A DNA stretch of 64,000 nt from Vibrio cyclitrophicus (GCA_023206055.1 CP065366.1:1-64000), one strand, 5' to 3'; positions 1 to 9,228 are shown, counted from the stretch's first letter. Notes: generated by a model not told the origin, from the letters alone. A program made the numbers and translations.

Positions 1-338
1 TAGAAAGTAGTTATTCGTATTGGTCACTCAGTTCATTGAAACCAAAGTTGATTCCGAAGAATCTGTTTTATCTAACGATAAAACGTTTTGATATTCATCA
101 ACGAGTGCCCACACAGATTGATAGGTTTAAATTGTTAAAGAGCTTCACTTGTTGAGCGTTCCTTTTAAGCAAGGAGCCTCTCGAAGTGGACGGCCATTCT
201 AGCGAATTAACATTCAGTGTCAAACACTTTTTGAAATTTAATTTTTGTCGCTTTCCGTCTGACTGATTATCGCTGAAGCCTTGTGGCGTCTGCCGTCTCA
301 GTGGTGTCGCATTATAGGGAACCCACTCAGCTTAGCAA
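1..338 (-). promoter_or_regulatory. rRNA operon leader with P1 and P2 promoters (16S off the left edge)
   Basis: This stretch closely matches the leader of the complete rRNA operon at 42.5-42.86 kb: shared blocks include the segment from about 19 to 150 (tattggtcactcagttcatt and following). Read on the minus strand there are two promoters. P1 has -35 TTGCTA (333-338), a 16-bp spacer and -10 TATAAT (311-316). P2 has -35 TTGACA (218-223), a 16-bp spacer and -10 TAGAAT (196-201). A boxA-like GCTCTTTAACA antitermination element lies at 133-143. The 16S gene must therefore start just left of position 1, giving a second rRNA operon in the same orientation as the one at 36.8-42.9 kb. Confidence 0.88.
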
Positions 339-400
339 CTACTTTTTCATGAAAAATGAATAAATAGAGGTTAAGTGCCTAATAGTTCACCTAAACAGAA

Positions 401-427
401 AAAAGAGAGCATTTCTGCTCTCTTTTT
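401..427 (-). terminator. Rho-independent terminator after fre
   Basis: An 11-bp inverted repeat (AAAAGAGAGCA / TGCTCTCTTTT) with a 4-base loop and a U-tract on the minus strand ends the ubiD-fdx-fre transcript. The A-rich 5' side means it could also act on the plus strand. Confidence 0.85.
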
Positions 428-448
428 GCTCTAAATCTAAAAGTATTC

Positions 449-1162
449 TTAGATAAATGCGTAAGCATCTGCGTACATATGGTCACGCTTTGCTTCTTTA
501 TTCTGAGTAAACAAGTCTCTTGCAGCACCTGCCATTTCGAAACGACCCGCAATGTAGATATCGAAATCAGCTAATGATTCGAAACTTTGCGTGATTGCTT
601 CAAGTACATTACCCGTTTGACCTTGCCAAACCTCAGGCGCTTCTTCTACTACTGGTACAAAATGTACATTGCTGTGTTTTGCTGCAATGTCGACAAGCTC
701 TTCTTTCGCATACAGCTGACACTCATCTTTTGCGCCCCAGTATAGATGGATCTCTTTTTTACTATTCTGCGCGATGCAGTGATCGAGAATAGAGCGCACG
801 TAGCTAAAGCCAGTACCACCAGCAATGAGTAACAGAGGACGATCGCTTTCTTCTTTAACCCATGCATCACCGTGCGGAGCATCAATCGCTATGTCACCAT
901 CTTCAGCTTGCGCTTTCTTCATTGCCTCAACAACTTCTGAAGCGTAAGCATTGTGCTCAGCTGCACCAATGTGTAACTCAAGCTCGCCTTCATGACGACA
1001 AGGGCTGCTTGCAATCGAAAATGGACGCTTATCTTTTTCACCCATTTCAACCATCAAGTATTGGCCCGCTTTAAAAGCTACTGGTGTTTCTGGGTGAAGT
1101 AGGATTTGGTAAGTGTTACAAGCTAATGGCTCGATAGACTTCACTTTACATTTAATAGTCAT
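449..1162 (-). CDS. fre: NAD(P)H-flavin reductase
   Basis: Flavin reductase of the Fre/LuxG type, 237 aa: it transfers electrons from NAD(P)H to free flavins, and the product FMNH2/FADH2 can reduce ferric iron or feed other enzymes. The N-terminal FAD-binding beta-barrel carries the flavin motif RPFS at residues 46-49; the C-terminal ferredoxin-reductase-like NAD domain carries AGGTG at 114-118. Length and motifs match Escherichia coli Fre. It is the last gene of ubiD-ferredoxin-fre, 20 bp behind the ferredoxin gene, and is followed by a strong terminator. Adjacency to ubiD is also seen in enterobacteria, so reduced flavin supply to the UbiX/UbiD decarboxylase system is a plausible link, but that is inference. 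Confidence 0.95.
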   Translation of the reverse strand: MTIKCKVKSIEPLACNTYQILLHPETPVAFKAGQYLMVEMGEKDKRPFSIASSPCRHEGELELHIGAAEHNAYASEVVEAMKKAQAEDGDIAIDAPHGDAWVKEESDRPLLLIAGGTGFSYVRSILDHCIAQNSKKEIHLYWGAKDECQLYAKEELVDIAAKHSNVHFVPVVEEAPEVWQGQTGNVLEAITQSFESLADFDIYIAGRFEMAGAARDLFTQNKEAKRDHMYADAYAFI

Positions 1163-1182
1163 GTTCTTCCTCTCACTAACCC

Positions 1183-1452
1183 TTAATCGGCAAAGGTTAG
1201 AACTAAATTACTTTCTGCAAATGCTTGGCAAGCAAAAATCCAACCTTGTAGCTGCTCTTTCTCTGTAAGCATGGGTTCAAGGTGGTAACTCACTTGGCCT
1301 TCTAATTTTTTGCACATACACATAGCGCATGCACCAACTTGGCAGCGGTTTGGAAAATTGACATTGCTGTTGAGCGCAGCATCCAAAACCGTTTGCCCTT
1401 TTTCTACGGTAAAACTGATATTTTCTGGGTATAAGACTACTTGGAAGCTCAT
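1183..1452 (-). CDS. 2Fe-2S plant-type ferredoxin
   Basis: Small 89-aa ferredoxin-like protein. The cluster ligands are visible as C37-x4-C42-x2-C45 and a distal C75, the plant-type [2Fe-2S] pattern; an additional C47 is present. No reductase domain is attached, so it is a free-standing electron carrier. Its start codon overlaps the stop of ubiD by 4 bp (ATGA), showing translational coupling, and fre follows 20 bp later. Inference: it may carry electrons from Fre or another flavoprotein; the partner is not shown by the sequence. Confidence 0.9.
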   Translation of the reverse strand: MSFQVVLYPENISFTVEKGQTVLDAALNSNVNFPNRCQVGACAMCMCKKLEGQVSYHLEPMLTEKEQLQGWIFACQAFAESNLVLTFAD

Positions 1453-3290
1453 GAGATTCCTAGTTGTTCCCAGATGCTATCAATTTTTTTAACGACGTCT
1501 GGGTTTTTAGTGATTGGAACACCCCACTCACGTAGGCATTCACCTTCAAACTTGTTCGTCGCATCTAGACCCATTTTTGAATGTCCAGTTTGTTTTTTCA
1601 GGAAGAACGTATCTCTTGCAGGATCCATTCTTGTAGTCACCGCCCAGATAATGTCATTCCAGTCACTAACGTTAACGTCACTATCACACACGATGACAAA
1701 CTTGTTCTCATCGAACTGAGACCAGACCGCTTCAATGATTTTCTTACCATTGCCTGCCGCTTGTTTATCGATAGACACAACGACCATGCACGCATTGTCA
1801 TTCTGTAAGTGAATATCAATAATTTCAGGGAAGGTTTCGGTTAGCTCAGCTAGGCAACCTTCAATATGCTGACTATTTATAGGTAAAGATTGAGCATCAG
1901 GTGATAGTGCCAGCTCCGCATCCCACTTCTTAGTAATGTCTAAACCCATTTTTGAGCCTAAACCTACCACTGGCGATGCAAAATCTAGTGAATCGATAGG
2001 TGTGTTCTCTATCATCAGGCTGTCACGAGACGGATCCATATGTTCACACATGGCAGCGGTCACTTCAGACCAATCTCGAGCGTTGACATCCTCATCGCAT
2101 ACCAAGACAAATTTTGTGTACATGAATTGGCGTAGGAAAGACCATACACCCATCATCACTCGCTTAGCGTGACCTGGGTATTGCTTCTTCATGGTCACTA
2201 CCGCCATTCGGTACGAACAACCTTCAGGTGGCAAGTAGAAGTCTTCTATCTCTGGGAATTGCTTTTGCAGAATAGGAACAAACACTTCATTTAACGCAAC
2301 ACCTAATACTGCGGGCTCATCAGGTGGACGGCCAGTATAGGTACTGTGATAGATCGGGTTTTCGCGCATGGTTACATGAGTAATAGTAAACACATGATGC
2401 TTTTCTTTCTCGTTGTAGTAACCAGTATGGTCTCCGTATGGCCCCTCGTCTGCAAACTCATTCGGGTCGATGTAACCTTCCATCACGATTTCTGCACTTG
2501 CAGGAACTTCTAGGTCGTTACTGATTGATTTAACGACCTCAGTTTTACTGCCACGCAATAAACCGGCAAACGCGTATTCCGATAAGGTATCTGGAACGGG
2601 TGTAACAGCACCAAGAATGGTGGCAGGATCTGCACCAAACGCTACCGATACAGGGAATGGCTTGCCAGGGTTGGTTTCCATCCAATCACGTAGATCGAGC
2701 GCGCCACCACGGTGGGCTAACCAACGCATGATGATTTTATTCTTACCAATCTTTTGTTGGCGATAGATACCTAAGTTTTGGCGTTTCTTGTTCGGACCAC
2801 GCGTAACGGTCAAACCCCATGTTAACAATGGTGCGACATCATCAGCCCAGCAACTCATCACCGGGATTTTATCAAGATCGACGTCATCACCTTGCCATAC
2901 GATTTGTTGACAGGCCGCCTTACGAAGACGCTTAGCTGGCATGTTTAAGACTTGCTTAAACACAGGCAGCTTATCGATAGCGTCTTTAAAACCTTTCGGT
3001 GGCTCAGGTTCTTTTAAGTAAGCAAGTAACTTACCCACTTCGCGTAACTCTTTGACTTCTTGACGCCCCATACCAATGGCTACGCGATCAGGTGTACCGA
3101 ATAGATTGGTCAAAACAGGCATGTCATAGCCTACGGGGTTTTCAAATAAAAGAGCCGGGCCACCAGCACGTAGAGTACGGTCGCTAATCTCGGTCATTTC
3201 ATAGTCTGGGTCGACAGGGTGAGAAATGCGTTTCAACTGACCAATGCTTTCAAGATGGTCGACAAAATCACGTAAATCTTTAAAACTCAT
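1449..3290 (-). CDS. ubiD: 4-hydroxy-3-polyprenylbenzoate decarboxylase UbiD, with duplicated C-terminal segment
   Basis: Prenylated-FMN-dependent decarboxylase that removes the ring carboxyl of 3-octaprenyl-4-hydroxybenzoate in ubiquinone synthesis. The family core is clear, including the EGPYGDHTGYY segment near residues 280-290 and the RPPDEPAVLG stretch after it. At 613 aa it is more than 100 aa longer than E. coli UbiD (497 aa). The extra length comes from an internal repeat: residues about 344-480 and 486-613 both start FPEI-x-D and both contain KFV(L/I)VCD-x-DVN, MDP(S/A)RD and SKMGLD, offset by about 140 aa. The last copy most resembles the normal C-terminus. It heads an operon with ferredoxin and fre. 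The start codon has only a weak Shine-Dalgarno sequence. Confidence 0.95.
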   Translation of the reverse strand: MSFKDLRDFVDHLESIGQLKRISHPVDPDYEMTEISDRTLRAGGPALLFENPVGYDMPVLTNLFGTPDRVAIGMGRQEVKELREVGKLLAYLKEPEPPKGFKDAIDKLPVFKQVLNMPAKRLRKAACQQIVWQGDDVDLDKIPVMSCWADDVAPLLTWGLTVTRGPNKKRQNLGIYRQQKIGKNKIIMRWLAHRGGALDLRDWMETNPGKPFPVSVAFGADPATILGAVTPVPDTLSEYAFAGLLRGSKTEVVKSISNDLEVPASAEIVMEGYIDPNEFADEGPYGDHTGYYNEKEKHHVFTITHVTMRENPIYHSTYTGRPPDEPAVLGVALNEVFVPILQKQFPEIEDFYLPPEGCSYRMAVVTMKKQYPGHAKRVMMGVWSFLRQFMYTKFVLVCDEDVNARDWSEVTAAMCEHMDPSRDSLMIENTPIDSLDFASPVVGLGSKMGLDITKKWDAELALSPDAQSLPINSQHIEGCLAELTETFPEIIDIHLQNDNACMVVVSIDKQAAGNGKKIIEAVWSQFDENKFVIVCDSDVNVSDWNDIIWAVTTRMDPARDTFFLKKQTGHSKMGLDATNKFEGECLREWGVPITKNPDVVKKIDSIWEQLGIS

Positions 3291-3329
3291 AGGGCTTCTA
3301 CATGCTGATTATTCTGCGCTCAGTATATC

Positions 3330-3359
3330 AAAAAGGGCGACACTGAGATCCCCCTTTTT
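3330..3359 (-). terminator. Terminator after the secreted hypothetical
   Basis: AAAAAGGG ... CCCTTTTT inverted repeat with a 12-14-base loop and a U-rich end on the minus strand, just downstream of the gene ending at 3389 and upstream of ubiD. Confidence 0.65.
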
Positions 3360-3388
3360 AGTAAGGTTATTGAGAGCCAAAATCCACT

Positions 3389-4384
3389 TTAAGGTAATGC
3401 TTGCTCGATCAAAGAACTCTTAACCTGAGGGTTATCATTCACAAGATCTTGCAACCAGCGAGTATGACCTTGTTTTGCCAGTTCACGAGCAACTAATGAG
3501 GCTTCATCGGCTATCGCCATCCTAGAAACAAGAAACTGTTTCACCTCTTCTGAGAGCGGGTTCACCTTGGTCAATAACATGATGGCTTCATCTTTCAAGC
3601 GCGGGTTCTTGGTCGCAGCCATAACCTGTTCAAGCGCGAACGCTTGTTTGGTTTCAGCAAGACGTACCAGCTCTGCTTGGCTATGGTAGTCAGCCTTCAT
3701 GCGCCATAAAATCTTGTAGACTTCAGGGTCTTCACTGACCTGTGCCAGTCGAACCACAACTTCCGTTGAGGGCAACCAACTTACGATAGACGAAGTGGTC
3801 AGTTGCTTAGTCAAATAATCAACTGCTTCAGGTGACAAACTATCGAGCTCTCTGATTAGCAGCGCTTCTCGCGCTTGAACCTGATGCTCTAGGCCAGATA
3901 ACCACTCTTTTAAATCGAGCTCTTGTTTCTCAGCATCTAACACAAAGACCAATGTCTTTTGGTCTTGGCGCCATTGTTTGATTAATCGGTTAGCAATCGA
4001 AGGGTAATTAAAGGCAGGTACCGTAAACTCATAGCCATCGCCACGCTCCAATACTTGGTAAGTTGGCGTAAGAGCAAGTTGCTGTTCAATGAAGATAGAC
4101 ATCTTAGGCGTGAGGACGACTTTTTGCTGTTCGAGCTTTTTCAAGAGCTGGTAACGAGCCACCTCTTGCTGAGGAAATGTCAGACGCTCGAGTGCAAAGC
4201 GCAGCGAATTGACTTCGTCACGTACGACAAATTCGAGTAATTCAGCAGTTTTCAGTTTTACTTGATCATTCTCAAGCCAAGACTCTACTGTCGTTGGAGA
4301 CATCTCAGTGGCATAGCTCATACCGACCGGGGAAAGTAACAGTGAAGTAGACAGGAGTAATGATGACAACAGTCCATGTTGCAT
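3389..4384 (-). CDS. Conserved hypothetical exported protein
   Basis: I do not recognise a characterised family. The start at 4384 is preferred over the upstream in-frame codon at 4420 because it is preceded by GAGGAAG at good spacing and begins a typical signal peptide (basic-poor start, hydrophobic residues to about 22, cleavage near SYA). The mature protein of about 305 aa is rich in Leu, Glu, Gln and predicted helix, with no cysteines or transmembrane segments; the C-terminal half (residues about 180-320) looks like a run of paired helices, as in HEAT/armadillo-type scaffolds. It is a stand-alone gene between rho and ubiD with its own terminator. A periplasmic role is inferred from the signal peptide only. 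Confidence 0.75.
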   Translation of the reverse strand: MQHGLLSSLLLSTSLLLSPVGMSYATEMSPTTVESWLENDQVKLKTAELLEFVVRDEVNSLRFALERLTFPQQEVARYQLLKKLEQQKVVLTPKMSIFIEQQLALTPTYQVLERGDGYEFTVPAFNYPSIANRLIKQWRQDQKTLVFVLDAEKQELDLKEWLSGLEHQVQAREALLIRELDSLSPEAVDYLTKQLTTSSIVSWLPSTEVVVRLAQVSEDPEVYKILWRMKADYHSQAELVRLAETKQAFALEQVMAATKNPRLKDEAIMLLTKVNPLSEEVKQFLVSRMAIADEASLVARELAKQGHTRWLQDLVNDNPQVKSSLIEQALP

Positions 4385-4442
4385 TTTAACTTCCTCGTAA
4401 CACTTTTGGTCATTCTGCAAGCTGTAGCTACAAAATGCAAAT

Positions 4443-4472
4443 AAAAAGCGCCACCCGAAGGCAGCGCTTTTT
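4443..4472 (-). terminator. Terminator after rho
   Basis: AAAAAGCGC / GCGCTTTTT stem with a 12-base loop; U-tract on the minus strand, 22 bp beyond the rho stop codon. Confidence 0.85.
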
Positions 4473-4494
4473 AATAACTATCAGCTAATCAAGG

Positions 4495-5754
4495 CTACTG
4501 ACGACGCATTGCGTCAAAGAACTCATCGTTCGTTTTGGTCATTGCTAGCTTATCGATAAGGAATTCCATTGCATCGATTTCGCCCATTGGGTGAACAATC
4601 TTACGTAGGATCCACATCTTCTGTAGTTCATCGTTCTTCGTAAGAAGCTCTTCGCGACGAGTACCAGAGCGGTTGAAGTCAATCGCTGGGAATACACGCT
4701 TTTCAGCAATCTTACGGTTAAGGTGCAGTTCCATGTTACCTGTACCTTTGAATTCTTCGTAGATAACTTCATCCATCTTAGAACCAGTATCAACCAGTGC
4801 AGTTGCGATGATAGTTAAGCTACCGCCTTCTTCTACATTACGTGCCGCACCGAAGAAACGCTTTGGACGATGTAGAGCATTTGCGTCAACACCACCAGTA
4901 AGAACTTTACCTGATGAAGGAATCACAGTGTTGTAAGCACGAGCTAGACGAGTAATAGAATCCAGTAGGATAACCACGTCTTTCTTGTGTTCAACAAGGC
5001 GTTTCGCTTTCTCGATAACCATTTCTGCAACTTGTACGTGGCGAGATGCTGGCTCATCGAATGTTGAAGCAACTACTTCGCCTTTAACTAGACGCTGCAT
5101 TTCTGTTACTTCTTCTGGACGCTCATCGATAAGTAGAACCATGAGTTCACACTCTGGATGGTTACGAGCAATGCTTTGAGCAATGTTTTGCAGAAGCATT
5201 GTCTTACCCGCTTTAGGCGGAGCAACAATCAGACCACGCTGGCCTTTACCGATTGGAGATGCAAGGTCAAGAATACGAGCTGTAATATCTTCAGTCGCAC
5301 CATTACCCGCCTCCATCACCATACGTTCGTTGGCATGAAGAGGAGTAAGGTTTTCGAAAAGAATCTTGTTACGAGCGTTGTCTGGCTTGTCGTAGTTAAC
5401 CGTGTTTACTTTAAGCAGTGCAAAGTAACGCTCACCGTCTTTAGGTGGACGGATTTTACCGCCAATAGAGTCACCTGTACGTAGGTTAAAACGACGAATT
5501 TGGCTTGGAGATACGTAGATATCATCTGGGCCAGCCAAATATGAACTGTCGGCGCTACGTAGGAAACCAAAACCGTCTTGAAGAATTTCTAGAACACCAT
5601 CACCAAAGATGTCTTCACCACTTTTTGCATGTGCTTTAAGGATGGAGAAGATAATGTCTTGTTTTCTTAGGCGAGCTTGATTTTCAAGACCTAAGCTTTC
5701 GCTAAGTTTAACAAGCTCAGACACAGGTCTGTTCTTCAGTTCAGTAAGATTCAT
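4495..5754 (-). CDS. rho: Transcription termination factor Rho
   Basis: Hexameric RNA-dependent ATPase/helicase that terminates untranslated transcripts. From the ATG at 5754 the protein is 419 aa, the same length as E. coli Rho, and begins MNLTELKN. The N-terminal Rho_N helical domain (1-47) and cold-shock-like RNA-binding domain (about 48-118) precede the RecA-like ATPase with Walker A APPKAGKT near residue 178 and Walker B LLLIDERPEE nearby. An in-frame TTG eight codons upstream (5778) is a possible alternative start but family alignment favours 5754. The roughly 200-bp upstream region could host Rho autoregulation, as known in E. coli; nothing specific is seen here. Confidence 0.97.
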   Translation of the reverse strand: MNLTELKNRPVSELVKLSESLGLENQARLRKQDIIFSILKAHAKSGEDIFGDGVLEILQDGFGFLRSADSSYLAGPDDIYVSPSQIRRFNLRTGDSIGGKIRPPKDGERYFALLKVNTVNYDKPDNARNKILFENLTPLHANERMVMEAGNGATEDITARILDLASPIGKGQRGLIVAPPKAGKTMLLQNIAQSIARNHPECELMVLLIDERPEEVTEMQRLVKGEVVASTFDEPASRHVQVAEMVIEKAKRLVEHKKDVVILLDSITRLARAYNTVIPSSGKVLTGGVDANALHRPKRFFGAARNVEEGGSLTIIATALVDTGSKMDEVIYEEFKGTGNMELHLNRKIAEKRVFPAIDFNRSGTRREELLTKNDELQKMWILRKIVHPMGEIDAMEFLIDKLAMTKTNDEFFDAMRRQ

Positions 5755-5905
5755 AGTGGTGGAAGTTTGTTTAGTCAAAATAGGATCTGTTTTCTTAAGT
5801 TAAGAAGGAGTTGGTCACAGGATCGACCAAGAAGAGAAAATCGTTCAATTAACGTGCGATAAATTAGCACTAAAACTAATACTAGTCCATAGCTTAGAAA
5901 AAACA

Positions 5906-5937
5906 AAACCGCGCATTTGTTAACTGCGCGGTTTCTT
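5906..5937 (-). terminator. Terminator after trxA
   Basis: Ten-bp inverted repeat AAACCGCGCA / TGCGCGGTTT followed by a U-rich run on either strand, immediately downstream of trxA. Confidence 0.85.
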
Positions 5938-5954
5938 TTCAAATGCTGACCTAA

Positions 5955-6281
5955 TTAAAGGTTAGCGTCTAGGAACTCTTTAAGTTGAGTTTTAGACAAT
6001 GCACCAACTTTAGTTGCTGCTACGCCGCCATCTTTGAAAAGAAGTAGCGTTGGAATACCACGAATACCAAACTTTGGTGGAGTTCCAGCATTCTGGTCGA
6101 TATTTAATTTACCGATAGTGAGTTTGCCTTCGTACTCGTCTGCGATTTCATCAAGAATCGGAGCAATCATTTTACATGGACCACACCATTCTGCCCAAAA
6201 ATCAACAAGAACCGGGCCTGCAGCGTTGATCACATCGTTATCAAAACCGTCATCAGTTAGCTGCAAAATCTTATCACTCAT
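5955..6281 (-). CDS. trxA: Thioredoxin 1
   Basis: Cytosolic protein disulfide reductase, 108 aa, electron donor for ribonucleotide reductase, methionine sulfoxide reductase and PAPS reductase. The active site WCGPC lies at residues 32-36 and the conserved cis-proline in GIPTLLLF follows. The start at 6281 is chosen because GGAGTGGAAG sits immediately upstream; the in-frame TTG at 6293 would lie inside that Shine-Dalgarno. Divergent from rhlB with 111 bp between start codons; monocistronic with its own terminator. The same rho-trxA-rhlB-gppA order occurs in E. coli. Confidence 0.97.
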   Translation of the reverse strand: MSDKILQLTDDGFDNDVINAAGPVLVDFWAEWCGPCKMIAPILDEIADEYEGKLTIGKLNIDQNAGTPPKFGIRGIPTLLLFKDGGVAATKVGALSKTQLKEFLDANL

Positions 6282-6392
6282 CTTCCACTCCAATGTATTT
6301 TTTAGAACTGGTTGGATGATAACCAGTAAATAGATGCCCTATTGGAATGTATTTACTTTCGTATTGCAAGCTTAAGCTGATATTCTATACCA

Positions 6393-7703
6393 ATGAAAAA
6401 GACGCATATCACAGAGCAAAAGTTCGCCGACTTGGATTTACTCCCGCAAGTCATTGAAGGATTGGAGAAAAAAGGGTTCGATTACTGTACCCCTATCCAA
6501 GCCTTGGCGCTCCCGGTACTGCTCACCGGCCAAGACATCGCAGGCCAGGCCCAAACGGGTACTGGTAAAACGCTAGCGTTTCTTACTGCTACATTCAACC
6601 ACCTGCTAAAAACACCTGAGCATGAAGGCCGCAAGCCTAATCAGCCACGTGCGATTATTATGGCTCCAACACGTGAACTCGCGATTCAGATCTACAACGA
6701 TGCTGACTCTCTGGTTGAAAGCACGGGTATAAAAGCAGCATTAGCTTACGGTGGCGAGAGCTACGACAAGCAACTAGGTAAGATCGAAGAAGGCGCAGAT
6801 ATCTTAATTGGTACGACTGGTCGCATCATCGATTTCTACAAACAAAAGGTATTTAACCTTAACCACATTCAAGCTGTTGTTCTTGACGAAGCTGATCGCA
6901 TGTTCGATCTTGGTTTCATCAAAGACATCCGCTTCTTGTTCCGTCGTATGCCAGAACCTAAAGATCGCCTGAACATGCTGTTCTCTGCGACGCTGTCTTA
7001 CCGCGTACAAGAACTTGCATTCGAACATATGCACAACCCAGAGCATGTCGTTGTTGAACCTGAGCGCAAGACCGGTCACCGTATTCAAGAAGAGCTTTTC
7101 TACCCTTCTAACGAACACAAAATGGCTCTTCTACAAACGTTAATCGAAGAAGAGTGGCCAGATCGCGCAATCATCTTCGCTAACACTAAGCACAAATGTG
7201 AATCAGTTTGGGGCCACTTGGCTGCCGATGGTCACCGTGTTGGTTTGCTAACGGGTGATGTTCCTCAGAAGAAACGTGAAAAGATTCTTGAGCAATTCAC
7301 TAAAGGTGATGTTGACCTGCTTGTCGCAACGGATGTTGCAGCACGTGGCCTACACATCCCTCAAGTAACACACGTATTCAACTTTGACCTACCTGATGAC
7401 TGTGAAGATTACGTTCACCGTATCGGCCGTACAGGTCGTGCTGGTGAAAGCGGTCACTCGATCAGCTTTGCTTGTGAAGATTACGCAATCAACTTGCCAC
7501 CAATCGAAGAATACATTGAGCACGCTATCCCAATGTCTGACTACGATGCTTCTGCACTACTAGAAGATCTGCCAGCACCGATGCGCTTACGTACACGTAA
7601 CCCGCAACAACGTCGCTCAAACAACAATGGTCCACGCAACGGTAACCGTAAACCAAACCAGAACCGTCGCCCACGCCAACCGCGTCATAACAAGGAAGCT
7701 TAG
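6393..7703 (+). CDS. rhlB: ATP-dependent RNA helicase RhlB
   Basis: DEAD-box helicase that unwinds structured RNA, in E. coli as part of the RNA degradosome with RNase E. Of 436 aa, motif I AQTGTGKT is at 53-60, PTRELA near 92, DEAD near 165-168, SAT near 196 and HRIGRTGR near 342. The C-terminal tail from about residue 395 is very rich in Arg, Asn, Gln and Pro (RNA-binding, probably disordered). Length is close to E. coli RhlB (421 aa). gppA follows after 6 bp, so the two are co-transcribed. Confidence 0.96.
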   Translation: MKKTHITEQKFADLDLLPQVIEGLEKKGFDYCTPIQALALPVLLTGQDIAGQAQTGTGKTLAFLTATFNHLLKTPEHEGRKPNQPRAIIMAPTRELAIQIYNDADSLVESTGIKAALAYGGESYDKQLGKIEEGADILIGTTGRIIDFYKQKVFNLNHIQAVVLDEADRMFDLGFIKDIRFLFRRMPEPKDRLNMLFSATLSYRVQELAFEHMHNPEHVVVEPERKTGHRIQEELFYPSNEHKMALLQTLIEEEWPDRAIIFANTKHKCESVWGHLAADGHRVGLLTGDVPQKKREKILEQFTKGDVDLLVATDVAARGLHIPQVTHVFNFDLPDDCEDYVHRIGRTGRAGESGHSISFACEDYAINLPPIEEYIEHAIPMSDYDASALLEDLPAPMRLRTRNPQQRRSNNNGPRNGNRKPNQNRRPRQPRHNKEA

Positions 7704-7709
7704 TCGCTT

Positions 7710-9203
7710 ATGAGTCAAACAGTGTCACCCCCGCTTTACGCTGCAATCGACCTTGGGTCGAACAGTTTTCATATGCTCGTTGTGCGTCATATCGATGGCA
7801 GCGTACAAACCATGGCTAAAATTAAGCGCAAAGTGCGTTTAGCTGCAGGCTTAGATGAAAATAATGCGCTTAGTACTGAAGCCATGCAGCGCGGTTGGGA
7901 CTGTTTGAGTCTCTTTGCAGAGCGACTGCAAGATATTCCGAAAGAAAATATCCGCATTGTAGGTACAGCGACCCTACGTACTGCTATCAATGTGGATATC
8001 TTTCTAGAGAAAGCGAACCAGATTCTTGGTTACGACATCAATGTTATCTCTGGTGAGGAAGAAGCTGCGACTATCTATAAGGGCGTAGCACACACTTCTG
8101 GTGGCAGCGGCCGCCGACTGGTAGTGGATATTGGTGGCGCAAGTACCGAAATGATAATCGGTGAAGGCTTCTCAGCGAAAGCACTAACCAGCTTAAAAAT
8201 GGGCTGTGTGACTTGGCTTGAACGCCACTTTAAAGATCGCCAATTAACCGCAACCAACTTTAACAACGCCATTGAAGCGGCGAAGTCTACCTTGGCTCCT
8301 ATCCTAAATAGCTACACTGATATCGGATGGGATGTGTGCGTAGGCGCAAGTGGCACTGTTCAAGCACTGCAAGAAATCATGTTGGCGCAAGGCATGGATG
8401 AAGTGATTACTCATGCCAAACTTAAGCGTCTACAAAAACAAGCGATGATTACAGAGCGCTTAGAAGAGCTAGAGATAGAAGGCTTAACCCTTGAACGTGC
8501 ATTAGTGTTCCCAAGTGGTCTGTCTATTCTTATCGCGATTTTTGAGCTGCTTGAAATTGATTCGATGACACTTGCTGGCGGCGCACTGCGTGAAGGTCTT
8601 GCCTACGAGATGGTTGACGAACTACGCCAAGAAGATATCCGAGCTCGTACCGTGACAAGCGTTCAATCTCGCTACCAAATGGACGTGAGCTACGGTGAAC
8701 AAGTGGCTGCACTAGCACAAACGTTGTTTGAACAAGCAGGAGCCGAAACTTGGGTTTCAGAGCCTCAAGCTAGCGTATTATTGCAAACTGCCGCGAAGCT
8801 TCATGAAATCGGTTTAACCATTGATTTCAAAAAAGGCGGAGAGCACAGCGCTTACTTACTACAGAACTTAGACTTGCCAGGCTTTACCCGAGCTCAAAAG
8901 CACTACTTGGGTGAGTTAGCACGTCGCTACCGTGAGCAATTAACCTCACTACCAGAGCAACACGCTGTTTCTGGTACGAGCAGCAAGCGTATTTTACGTA
9001 TTCTGCGCTTAGCTATTTTGCTGACTCACCGTCGCAATCCAGCGCTAGAGCCTGAGTTTAAGCTTGCAACCGATGGTAACAACCTGACCTTGACGCTTTC
9101 TAAGCAATGGCTAGCAGAAAACCCACTTACCGCTGCTGAGCTAGAGATCGAATCGAATAGACAAACCGATATTGGCTGGCCATTGAATATTGAATGCCTC
9201 TGA
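7710..9203 (+). CDS. gppA: Guanosine-5'-triphosphate,3'-diphosphate pyrophosphatase
   Basis: Ppx/GppA phosphatase of the actin/Hsp70 (ASKHA) fold, 497 aa, converting pppGpp to ppGpp in the stringent response and able to hydrolyse polyphosphate in related enzymes. The first phosphate-binding loop DLGSNSFHM begins at residue 14 and the second, DIGGASTE, near 138. The C-terminal half is an HD-like helical domain. Overlap of function with Ppx means the sequence alone does not fully exclude an exopolyphosphatase, but the rhlB-gppA neighbourhood is diagnostic. It ends at a strong terminator. Confidence 0.95.
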   Translation: MSQTVSPPLYAAIDLGSNSFHMLVVRHIDGSVQTMAKIKRKVRLAAGLDENNALSTEAMQRGWDCLSLFAERLQDIPKENIRIVGTATLRTAINVDIFLEKANQILGYDINVISGEEEAATIYKGVAHTSGGSGRRLVVDIGGASTEMIIGEGFSAKALTSLKMGCVTWLERHFKDRQLTATNFNNAIEAAKSTLAPILNSYTDIGWDVCVGASGTVQALQEIMLAQGMDEVITHAKLKRLQKQAMITERLEELEIEGLTLERALVFPSGLSILIAIFELLEIDSMTLAGGALREGLAYEMVDELRQEDIRARTVTSVQSRYQMDVSYGEQVAALAQTLFEQAGAETWVSEPQASVLLQTAAKLHEIGLTIDFKKGGEHSAYLLQNLDLPGFTRAQKHYLGELARRYREQLTSLPEQHAVSGTSSKRILRILRLAILLTHRRNPALEPEFKLATDGNNLTLTLSKQWLAENPLTAAELEIESNRQTDIGWPLNIECL

Positions 9204-9228
9204 TATTAGTATCTGACGCTAGAAATTA

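Noticed and set aside
5755..5778. Upstream TTG start for rho
   Set aside because: Gives an 8-residue extension absent from E. coli Rho and has no better ribosome site.
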